Assembly (NCBI GenBank): GCA_965223485.1
Contig: OZ244993.1
Location: forward strand, 1 to 64,000
Origin: VXPQ01 sp965223485
GTDB lineage: Bacteria > Bacteroidota > Rhodothermia > Rhodothermales > VXPQ01
DNA: 64,000 nt
Reading direction: 5' to 3'
Shown here: positions 47,287 to 54,538 of the stretch, piece after piece
How the letters are laid out: every line of letters starts with the position of its first letter
Numbering within the stretch: position 1 is the stretch's first letter
Made by a program: the position numbers and the translations under genes
The notes under the pieces: model-generated
Seen by the model: the letters and a program-made list of their open reading frames with translations, nothing else
Told to the model about the DNA's origin: nothing
The model's database searches: none

Positions 47287-47565
47287 TTACGGATCGCGGG
47301 CCAGCTGGAATCCCGTGAATTGCAGGTGGCTTCCGGCGGAAAGAAATTACGATAGAGGACGTATGTGCGTCCTCCATGTGGCGCACGAGCCGCCGCGCAG
47401 CACGAACTGGTTGCACATGAACTTGCCGTTGTACTCGCCGAGCGCTCCTAAAGGCAGTTCGAGGTTAGCGAACGTTATGCAAGCCGATAAATACGCTCGA
47501 CCGCCTGCAAAAAAAATCTCGAACCCTGGAATGACGAACGGGTACAGGGAGTCCAATTCCCGCAA
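47287..47565 (-). pseudogene. egtB: Frameshifted egtB 3' remnant
   Basis: Reading the minus strand gives GALGEYNGKFMCNQFVLRGG followed by SCATWRTHIRP, the highly conserved C-terminal signature of EgtB-type (hercynylcysteine sulfoxide synthase, FGE-sulfatase fold) enzymes. The next expected block, YRNFFPPEAT, appears in a second frame, and QFTGFQLARDP followed by a stop appears in a third, ending at 47287. Upstream, SLYPFVIPGFE matches the family's YxPYPGF region, with GNWT in another frame. The gene is therefore a 3' fragment with at least two or three frameshifts and no catalytic N-terminal part. It suggests that the giant-gene block or a later deletion broke an ergothioneine locus. Confidence 0.7.
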
Positions 47566-47636
47566 GCCGCCGAAAACCCGGAAACGATGCGGCTTCGTCC
47601 CACAAGTCCATTCACCATCATACGGGGTATCCTATA

Positions 47637-48119
47637 ATGAAACGCTTTCTTCACATCCTGACAGGTATAGCGACTATGGCTGCCTGTCTCCTGCTCGTCC
47701 CCCCTGTGCTTGCCCAGGACAACGCCGCCGAGGAGAAAAAAGAGAGAGAAGACGCCTCGCAGGACCGTATGGAGCGGATGATCGAGTGGCTCGACCTGAC
47801 GGATGAGCAGGCCGCCTCCATGCAAGCCATCCTTGCAGAACACAGACAATCCCTCGAGGAACTCGGAGAACGTCGGCGTGCTATGCAGGACGAACTGAAG
47901 ACTTCCCTCGGAGAAGTATTGACCGAAGAGCAAATGGAAAAACTGGACAAGCGCATGTCCGGGGACAAGAACAGGCGGGGAAAGACCATGAAAGGCAAAC
48001 GTGGCGGAGATCGGAATCAAGGTAAGCGGATGCACGGCGAACACGGAGAGAACGGCGAACACGGAGGTGACGGCGAAGACGGAGACGACGGCGAACACGG
48101 AGAGAAAGAACAGCGATAA
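47637..48119 (+). CDS. Spy/CpxP-like LTxxQ periplasmic protein with GXX-rich acidic/His tail
   Basis: A 160-residue protein with a signal peptide (MKRFLHILTGIATMAACLLL, ending VLAQ). The helical core has two LTxxQ-type motifs, LTDEQ (LDLTDEQAASMQAIL) and LTEEQ (EVLTEEQMEKLDKRM), typical of Spy/CpxP-family periplasmic chaperones or stress sensors. The C-terminus has a basic stretch (KNRRGKTMKGKRGG) followed by eight Gly-X-X triplets rich in Glu, Asp and His (GEHGENGEHGGDGEDGDDGE). The tail could bind metal; this is inference. The gene is closed by a strong intrinsic terminator. Confidence 0.75.
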   Translation: MKRFLHILTGIATMAACLLLVPPVLAQDNAAEEKKEREDASQDRMERMIEWLDLTDEQAASMQAILAEHRQSLEELGERRRAMQDELKTSLGEVLTEEQMEKLDKRMSGDKNRRGKTMKGKRGGDRNQGKRMHGEHGENGEHGGDGEDGDDGEHGEKEQR

Positions 48120-48140
48120 CTACTCGGCAGAACCCGGAAG

Positions 48141-48194
48141 CGCCGGAGCGGTACGAATGGTTTGGCAACCTGTTTGTACCGCCCGGCGTTTTTT
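48141..48194 (+). terminator. Intrinsic terminator
   Basis: A 13-bp stem (CGCCGG-A-GCGGTAC pairing with GTACCGC-CCGGCG, with a single bulged A) has a 21-nt loop and is followed directly by TTTTTT at 48189-48194. It terminates the Spy-like gene. Its loop contains the TTG at 48162, which is therefore unlikely to start the next gene. Confidence 0.88.
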
Positions 48195-48200
48195 ATGCAT

Positions 48201-48998
48201 ATGCCATACCCGCAACACGCCATGCACGTGCTCTTTACTCCTAAACAAACACTCGCCCTCGCTGCACTGGCCGCTACGCTACTCACAGGATGCGGAGGCG
48301 CCGCCCCTCTAACGAGTTCCGCACCCGGCGAGCCGATCGTCGTGGACGCCCAACTGAATGAATGGGGCGGCAAACTGAAAACACTCAGTAGCAAAGACGG
48401 CCTGCTGGTCGGCATGCAGAACGACGACGATCATCTGTACCTTTCGCTCAGTACAAGAAATGTGGCGAGCATTGGGAGTATCATGCGCGCAGGGTTGATT
48501 ATCTGGGTTGATCCTGCTGGCGGCAAGGAAAAAACATTCGGCATTCGTTTTCCGCTTGGTCTGTCCATGGATGAAACCGGCGATCGCCGCCTCAGCGAAG
48601 GGGCGGCAGCCGACCGTGTTCGCATTGAGCGCTCAACCCAGGAGGTGGAAATCATCGGAGCGGACGGGCAAGCAATTCGCAGACACAAGGACTCCATTCC
48701 AGGTATTGCCGCAGAGGTCGAAGCAGACCAGGGCGTACTGACCTACGAAATTCAGGTGCCCCTTGCACACACCGACGGGGTGTTGTATGCTATCGGGACA
48801 AAACCGGGTCAGGAGATAGGTATCGGCATTGCCACCCCGGACGAGTTCGTCGTCAATGCAGTGCAGCAACCTGGTTTCGGGGGGTTGCCGGGTGGACGCA
48901 TGGCCAGTGCAGAAGGACGGGGATACCGGGGAGTTCCTCAAGGGGCCCTCGGTATCAGCACACTCAAGGAATGGATGCTTGTAACGCTGGCCGAATAA
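48201..48998 (+). CDS. Lipoprotein with CBM9/DOMON-like domain
   Basis: The frame is open from a TTG at 48162, but that codon lies in the loop of the preceding terminator. ATG at 48201 (265 residues, Cys31) or 48222 (Cys24) gives a standard lipoprotein signal with lipobox LTGC. The mature part begins APGEPIVVDAQLNEWGG, contains NDDDHLYLSLSTRN, and reads IIWVDPAGGKEKTFGIRF. This is the pattern of carbohydrate-binding family 9/DOMON-like beta-sandwich domains (VDG-x-L-x-EW, DDxxLYL, vWvDP). A Gly-rich stretch (PGFGGLPGGRMASAEGRGYR) follows near the C-terminus. Probably membrane anchored; ligand unknown. Ends 6 bp before the next gene. Confidence 0.7.
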   Translation: MPYPQHAMHVLFTPKQTLALAALAATLLTGCGGAAPLTSSAPGEPIVVDAQLNEWGGKLKTLSSKDGLLVGMQNDDDHLYLSLSTRNVASIGSIMRAGLIIWVDPAGGKEKTFGIRFPLGLSMDETGDRRLSEGAAADRVRIERSTQEVEIIGADGQAIRRHKDSIPGIAAEVEADQGVLTYEIQVPLAHTDGVLYAIGTKPGQEIGIGIATPDEFVVNAVQQPGFGGLPGGRMASAEGRGYRGVPQGALGISTLKEWMLVTLAE

Positions 48999-49004
48999 CG
49001 CATT

Positions 49005-50108
49005 ATGCATCGACTTTCGGGGCGCCTGCCTGCACGCATGACAACACACATCCTCTTGACGCCCCGCAGGTCCCCTCGCCTATCGCGCATAATATCATAC
49101 GTAGTACTCGGCATAGTCTTTCTGGCGCCCCGCCCGGCGTTCTCGCAGCAGCTCCCTGACGTTATCGCCGATGTCGGGGCGGAATATGCCGAATTGTACC
49201 TCCAGCCCGTTGTGAACGCCTTCGGAGCGGATATCAACGGCGGACTGATCCACACTGCCAAAGTGGGTGGCGGAGCCCTTCCCTTCGACTTGTTCCTTGG
49301 CATCAAGGTCATGGGCGCTCTGATCCCCGATATCGACAGGGCCCTCAATATCGCATACGAAACCCCTTACGTCTTTCATGCCCCCGACGGCAACCGGTAC
49401 GACCTGCCCGTAACCTTCCAGATAAACGACGGGCCCACCGTATTCGGCGATACATCGCCGGGAATCGTCACAGGAAATATTCGACAAACGGTGCATCCGG
49501 GTGCGGACGGGCTGGACAACACCCCCGACGACATCGTCATCGACAGTACACTTTCATTCAATGTGCTGCCGGGTCTGTACGACGGATCGATTGCTCCCCT
49601 CGCTGTGCCGCAACTCGGCATCGGCTCACTGGCGGGTACGGACCTCATCGTTCGCTACCTTCCCCGTGTCCGCCATGAAAACTATGGGCACCTCGAATTT
49701 GTCGGCATAGGACTTCGCCACAGTGTTGACCGCTATATACCGGGCCTGTCTTTTCGGATCGCCGGTCACTTCATGATGCAACGCCTCCTGATCACGAACA
49801 CGGCCAGTGAAGAAATCCTCACGGCCTCCTCGCTGGCTGCCGGTCTTGCAATCAGCAAAACATTCGTCTTACTGACCCTCTACGCGGGGATACAAACTGA
49901 GGAGACAACCGTGAACGTGGATTACACATTTGGAGAAGAGTTATCGGAGATCGAAGGTGAGAATATCTCCTTCGAACTGACGGGAGATACGACCCTTCGG
50001 GGGATGGCAGGCGCTTCGCTAAAACTCGGCCCATTCCTCGTGAACGTGGAAGCAAGCCAAGGTAACAACAGAACCGTGCTCGCCGCTGGCGTAGGTCTCG
50101 CGCTGTAA
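49005..50108 (+). CDS. Outer-membrane beta-barrel-like protein (DUF6588-like)
   Basis: A 367-residue protein with an N-terminal signal; ATG at 49038 (MTTHILLTPRRSPRLSRIIS) is an alternative start and gives a shorter n-region ending AFSQ. The mature part begins with a YLQPVVNAFGADINGGL segment, then alternating hydrophobic strands (AKVGGGALPFDLFLGIKVMG, LGIGSLAGTDLIVRYLP, HLEFVGIGLRHSV) and ends in a strand (VLAAGVGLAL). This resembles DUF6588-type outer-membrane proteins of Bacteroidota, an assignment made from memory of the family. It is probably co-transcribed with the lipoprotein gene 6 bp upstream. Function unknown. Confidence 0.6.
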   Translation: MHRLSGRLPARMTTHILLTPRRSPRLSRIISYVVLGIVFLAPRPAFSQQLPDVIADVGAEYAELYLQPVVNAFGADINGGLIHTAKVGGGALPFDLFLGIKVMGALIPDIDRALNIAYETPYVFHAPDGNRYDLPVTFQINDGPTVFGDTSPGIVTGNIRQTVHPGADGLDNTPDDIVIDSTLSFNVLPGLYDGSIAPLAVPQLGIGSLAGTDLIVRYLPRVRHENYGHLEFVGIGLRHSVDRYIPGLSFRIAGHFMMQRLLITNTASEEILTASSLAAGLAISKTFVLLTLYAGIQTEETTVNVDYTFGEELSEIEGENISFELTGDTTLRGMAGASLKLGPFLVNVEASQGNNRTVLAAGVGLAL

Positions 50109-50203
50109 CGCTACGCCTCCCCGATATCCGGAACCGGGGAACCGTGGCGCAGGGTCAAAGGAGGGGATGGCATACAGACGGACAACCAACTTCCCGGCAC
50201 GGT

Positions 50204-51084
50204 AGCATATACAGTTGCTCGCCTATGCACACCATCAACATACCGGGCCGAAAATGCGGGGACGGACCGCAGCGTCCTGCTTACAGGCCTGCGGCGCTGC
50301 AGGCAGCAGTAATTCTGTTTGATATACTCTTCGTGGTCATAGGGAAAATACGCTCTTCGGAATCGTCAATATTTCCCTTTCGCGCCTGAAGCGAACGTAT
50401 CGCCTTCAATGCCCTGACCGTATCCCTGGTCAGGTATCCAGTGTACCCGATTTCGTTAGCCTTTTTGAAAGCCACAGTCAACGCAGCGCTTCCGTCAAAC
50501 CGCCATCCGACACAACCCCACGTGATACGAATAGCCTCCTCTCTGCACAAGGTGCAATCACGCATAACGGACAGAAGAGCAATATCCACCTTGCCACGCT
50601 TGAGCGCATATTCTTTCGTTTCTGTCCGCCCGGTCTTTCCAACACGGGGAACACACGCCGTCGCCTTGATCACAGCGAATTCCTTCTTGGTCAACAAGTT
50701 GATTCGATTTATCGGTCGCCTTCTTTCCCGCACCTTGTACGTCAGATCGCGCATGGCATTCTGCACATCTTCGTTCTCCGTCGGGTCTTCGCAAACCCTG
50801 TACACACCAGCAGCACGTGCTACTCGCCTTCCTTCAACGTGCGCTGCCTTGATAGCCGAATAGTCTACCCGGATTGCACTTGCCGACTTACCGGCAAAGG
50901 CGCGGTATCTAAGATATCTTGTCACCATATCCGCACTGGCGGGAAGCGCCGGAACACCCTGCTCCTTACAAAAACGTACAAACCCCCTCCAGGCGCTCGC
51001 GTACGTTTTGAGGGTGCTTGAGGACTTTCCAGCATCCGCAGTAAAGAAAAAAGGTGGTAACTCTTGTAGCGCCAGAAAAAACAT
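50204..51084 (-). pseudogene. Decayed tyrosine recombinase/integrase
   Basis: The open part (51084-50281, 267 codons) has a SAM-like core-binding domain (STLKTYASAWRGFVRFCKEQ, then LPASADMVTRYLRYRA) and the start of the catalytic domain. That includes the first catalytic Arg region (MRDCTLCREEAIRITW) and FKKANEIGYTGYLTRDTVRA. It stops at ITAACSAAGL, exactly where the family continues with the GHSxRxG box. The HxxR/GRW segment is absent. A match to the end of the family, SVPAFSARYVDGVHRRATVY, containing the likely nucleophile Tyr (ARY), lies out of frame at 50266-50204. The gene is inactivated by an internal deletion with a frameshift. No att sites or cargo are recognisable. Confidence 0.72.
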
Positions 51085-51142
51085 TAAGTACGGACTTCAG
51101 GTGGAAATCGAAGACGTGTTACGACCGGATCTACAGAACCGC

Positions 51143-51175
51143 TTTCGTTTCCCCTTGCAAAGGGGGGCAACGAAA
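51143..51175 (-). terminator. Hairpin downstream of the PorV-like gene
   Basis: A near-perfect stem, TTTCGTT-N-CCCCTT-GCA-AAGGGG-N3-AACGAAA, starts about 22 nt beyond the stop of the PorV-like gene. It lacks a good T-tract on the coding strand, so it may terminate weakly or protect the mRNA 3' end. Confidence 0.45.
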
Positions 51176-51197
51176 AGGAATTCGGCCGAAGAAGCTC

Positions 51198-52235
51198 TTA
51201 CTTCAGCAAAATCCCCAGTGATAGCCGGCTCACAGACTCGAAGAAATCTCCAAAGACCGAATAGGCGTAATCCACGCGGATCCCGTATCCTCTGGCTTCA
51301 ACATGTACGCCCAACCCGGCAGACAGACTTTCCTCGTCGTAGTTGAACTTGTAGCCACCGCGCAAGAAGAACCGCTTCATGAACCCGTACTCAAGACCCA
51401 CATGCAGGCGCTCCGAGTAATCGCGCGGATGTACCCAATCCACTGCAAGTGTTAACTGGCTATTGTCCGGGCCTGGCGCGGCATCAAGCAAATGAAACAG
51501 GTCCATGGCCAACCCGAAATCCAGCGTGAGAGGTAGCTCGAAGCGCTGATCGAAGTAATCGCTCTGATTCGAGAAATTTCGCAGCGACGCTCCGAAACGC
51601 AGGTCGTGAAACCCCGGATAGTAAAGCGTGCCGAAATCGAACACGACATTGTTGACCGCGTTGTCTCTGTTCTCAATGGCTCCAGTGAACGCGTCGATAA
51701 TATCGACGGAACCAAGATCCTGCCGGGCGAGCCGGACATTGCCACCTACATAGAACTGCGCTGTGATCGAACGGGCATAGGAAAGGCCGATGGCGTATTC
51801 GCTGACTGAAAAATCTCCAAGCGAAATAAACCCCTGATCTCGCAAAGAGGGATCGTCTCCCGCCTGCCAGGGCCGGGTTCCTTTCAACGTACCGTAGTCC
51901 ATTGAAACAAGGTTGACGCCAATAACACCAACATTGCCAACCCGATAGGCAGCTGTCATGCTATAGAGCGTAATGTCCGCAATCCAGTTGGTGTAGCCTC
52001 CTGTGACGTCCCCGCCTTCAAGCATACCAAGTCCGGCAGGATTTGAAAATACCGAGGTGGCCTTGCCGGTCGTGGCAACGTAGGCGCCGCCAAGAGCCGC
52101 CACGTCCGCCGAGGGGGCGATTTGCAGAAAGCCCATTCCAGACTGTGCGTATTTCGTGGCCTGTGCCGATGCTGGAGCCACGCTCGCCAGACAAAGTAGA
52201 ACCGCACCGAATGCGATCGTCACTATGTTTTTCAT
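51198..52235 (-). CDS. PorV/PorQ-family outer-membrane protein
   Basis: A 345-residue beta-barrel protein. The start is the ATG at 52235 (MKNIVTIAFGAVLLCLASVA, cleaved near ASA-QA) because GGAG sits 8 nt upstream; the longer frame overlaps the preceding gene. The hallmark PorV/PorQ start of the mature protein is present: GFLQIAPSADVAALGGAYVA, then FSNPAGL. The C-terminus is strand-like (RVDYAYSVFGDFFESVSRLS). PorV-type proteins shuttle T9SS cargo at the outer membrane. The gene begins 14 bp after a gene with a T9SS-like tail, which fits. It could alternatively be a FadL/UPF0164-type relative. Confidence 0.82.
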   Translation of the reverse strand: MKNIVTIAFGAVLLCLASVAPASAQATKYAQSGMGFLQIAPSADVAALGGAYVATTGKATSVFSNPAGLGMLEGGDVTGGYTNWIADITLYSMTAAYRVGNVGVIGVNLVSMDYGTLKGTRPWQAGDDPSLRDQGFISLGDFSVSEYAIGLSYARSITAQFYVGGNVRLARQDLGSVDIIDAFTGAIENRDNAVNNVVFDFGTLYYPGFHDLRFGASLRNFSNQSDYFDQRFELPLTLDFGLAMDLFHLLDAAPGPDNSQLTLAVDWVHPRDYSERLHVGLEYGFMKRFFLRGGYKFNYDEESLSAGLGVHVEARGYGIRVDYAYSVFGDFFESVSRLSLGILLK

Positions 52236-52249
52236 GCTTTGCTCCTCGC

Positions 52250-54514
52250 CTATTTTATGACCACGAATTTGCCGATAGCCTGATTTCCGGTGGCGCCTCC
52301 TCCGGGGACACTGAGTTCCTCTACGACGTAGATGTAAACTCCGCTGACAATCTGCGTCGTACTGAACGTTTCCTGTCGTTCCCAATCGGCGTCGCCCGTA
52401 TTCGACACATGCTCAATGGTCTGCACACGGTCGCCGGTCACGGTGTATATGTGAATGTTGGCGTACGCGGGCAAATTGAGGAATGTCAGGCGGCGGGCCT
52501 CCTCGTAATTGTAGGCTCCCTGAGCATGGTACGGATTCGGTACCACCACCACATTTGCCTGCCAATTGGCGTCGGGCGAACGGGTGGGTGTAAGCGCCTC
52601 AAGGAACTTGTCGCTTGTAGTACCCGTGCGGTTCAGGAAACGGCTACTTTCGATGCCATCGGCATTTACGGCCACGACATAGTAGTAATAATCCTCTCCC
52701 CGAGTAACACGGGTATCCACGTACTCCCGGGTGCCGGCAGGCAACTCCTCGTGAAGCAGGAACGTGGTATCCGTTGGCGCTTCCAGGGCTGCGGGTCGTA
52801 TCAATTCACGATAGATCCGGTAGCCTGTAATAACCCCTGCCCGGTTATCTTCCGCTGCCTCATTCCCCCAATCGAGGCGAACCTGATCGTTCCCGGAAGA
52901 ACCTGTCAGGGCGGGGGTAGCCGGAGCGAGGGGTATATCAAATGAACCCTGCCCGTACTTCACATTACCGCTTCGCCATGTGTGAACGGCTTTGGCAGCA
53001 TTCATGAAAAGCAAAGGACGCCCGAGGTCAAGCACCTCGTTCTTCGTCGACTTGTCGAGCGTCCCCCCTTGGGAGACAATGGTCTGTCCACCGACATAGG
53101 CCTGGATAGCATCCATCTCATCCGGATTCAGGTAATCGGCATCGTAGTTTGGAAGGGTGTACGGCAACGGCGCCAGAGGAAACTGCTGCGGATTGCCGTT
53201 GGCGTAGGCTGCACCGGCGTCAATAGCCCACCGGTAGGGAATGACGCCGCCCACGTAGGCCGTAACGATACGTATATCGTCACCTGGATTCAGGGTGTAC
53301 GGCCCGAAACTGAACAACGAGGTTTTTTCCTGCTCGGTCAGCGGATCGAATTGCGTGGTGTTATTGATGTCCACACTCGGATCTCCAGTGGAGCCAAGGC
53401 CGCGATTAAGAATACGGTAAGGCCCTTCCGATACAATGGCGCCAGTATGATCTACGGTAGTGCTATAGGCCCCGGGATTGGCGGAATCCCATCCCTTCGA
53501 CAAATAATTGTAGATATCCTCGTGCCCGGCGACATTGAGATCCGGCGCCAACTCGCGCTGCGACCAACCTGCCTTGACCGGCTGTACTGGATTGTCCGTC
53601 TCATCGGCAGGCGAAGTATCGGCATGCAGCACTACATGACCAAAAAACTGCGACTCCTGAAAATGTCCCCATTGGCCATGTGGTTTACCTCTGGTATCCA
53701 CCGCTGTATTGCTGGTCTGGTCACCGTCCCAGGAATACCACAGCCGCAGAGAATCGGCATCCTGATCGCCCGCGACAAAACCGGAATACGTGGCTCCATA
53801 GTAGTTGCCCCATAAATCGGCCGGATAATAGGCGCTGGCATGGGTTTGTGCTTGCAACCCGAAGTACACATTATTCCGCACTTCACCGGATGTGTTGGTG
53901 AACCGGTACTCCATGATGATATAATCGTCATGGTCATCGTTGGCGAAGGCATAACCCCAGCGTTCAATGTCAATACCGGTCCAGCTATTAAGGTGCGTGT
54001 AGATAACGGCGTCGGCGGGCAGATTCGGGTCGACAGGATCCCCCATGGCCTGTATACTCGTCCATTCCTGTCCATCCAGCACCTTGGATGGATACGGCGT
54101 ACGGTATGTCCGCTTGAAAGCGCCTGATACGGGAGGTGTCACCAGTTCGATGTCGGAAAACTTCCGGCGACCTATCTGGGCAACCTGGATATCGCGCACC
54201 ACGCCGCTGGCATCGGTCCAGGTCCGTTCCACGCCAACAATAACAGTGTTTGCGTCGAGCATCGCTCGGCGTGCGCTGGCGACAGGCCGGTCAACGGGCC
54301 AGGAAATGCTGTCGTCCGTCAGCGCCTCGTTGGTATTGTACCTCATGGGCCCCACGTTCAGGCTCCGGGCTTCCTGGGCACGTACGCTTCCAGAGAAAGC
54401 CACCGCCAACAAGCAACCGGCGAGGACTTGGTATATGCTTTTGCGGTATCTCATAACCAAACACATGGGTTTGTTCGTCGGAAGGAGAGACGCGATACTG
54501 ACAACGTTGCGCAT
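52250..54514 (-). CDS. Exported FN3-domain protein with T9SS type A-like C-terminus
   Basis: Up to 754 residues. The first ATG (54514) or the ATG at 54451 (MRYRKSIYQVLAGCLLAVAF, ending VRAQ) may be the real start; the latter gives the better signal peptide. The middle is rich in aromatic and Asp residues (WGYAFANDDHDDYIIMEYRF). An FN3-like module (about 545-640) contains RLDWGNEAAEDNRAGVITGY and YYYYVVAVNADGIESS. The C-terminus has the T9SS-type pattern: VVVVPNPYHAQGAYNYEEAR, then LPAYANIHIYTVTGDRVQTI, then SGVYIYVVE, then GKFVVIK. It lies 24 bp downstream of the TonB receptor and upstream of PorV. It is likely a secreted or surface partner of the receptor; substrate unknown. Confidence 0.75.
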   Translation of the reverse strand: MRNVVSIASLLPTNKPMCLVMRYRKSIYQVLAGCLLAVAFSGSVRAQEARSLNVGPMRYNTNEALTDDSISWPVDRPVASARRAMLDANTVIVGVERTWTDASGVVRDIQVAQIGRRKFSDIELVTPPVSGAFKRTYRTPYPSKVLDGQEWTSIQAMGDPVDPNLPADAVIYTHLNSWTGIDIERWGYAFANDDHDDYIIMEYRFTNTSGEVRNNVYFGLQAQTHASAYYPADLWGNYYGATYSGFVAGDQDADSLRLWYSWDGDQTSNTAVDTRGKPHGQWGHFQESQFFGHVVLHADTSPADETDNPVQPVKAGWSQRELAPDLNVAGHEDIYNYLSKGWDSANPGAYSTTVDHTGAIVSEGPYRILNRGLGSTGDPSVDINNTTQFDPLTEQEKTSLFSFGPYTLNPGDDIRIVTAYVGGVIPYRWAIDAGAAYANGNPQQFPLAPLPYTLPNYDADYLNPDEMDAIQAYVGGQTIVSQGGTLDKSTKNEVLDLGRPLLFMNAAKAVHTWRSGNVKYGQGSFDIPLAPATPALTGSSGNDQVRLDWGNEAAEDNRAGVITGYRIYRELIRPAALEAPTDTTFLLHEELPAGTREYVDTRVTRGEDYYYYVVAVNADGIESSRFLNRTGTTSDKFLEALTPTRSPDANWQANVVVVPNPYHAQGAYNYEEARRLTFLNLPAYANIHIYTVTGDRVQTIEHVSNTGDADWERQETFSTTQIVSGVYIYVVEELSVPGGGATGNQAIGKFVVIK

Positions 54515-54538
54515 TCCCAGGGAGACACTCCGAAATAC

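Noticed and set aside
47315..47806. Plus-strand open frame of 163 codons overlapping the Spy-like gene start
   Set aside because: Antisense to the egtB remnant and out of frame with the Spy-like gene; no signal or domain.
47475..48098. Minus-strand frame rich in Val/Phe opposite the Spy-like gene
   Set aside because: Mirror of the GXX repeat region; no independent support.
50118..50140. Short stem TCCCCG...CGGGGA after the DUF6588-like gene as a terminator
   Set aside because: Only 6 bp with an 11-nt loop and no T-tract; too weak to annotate.
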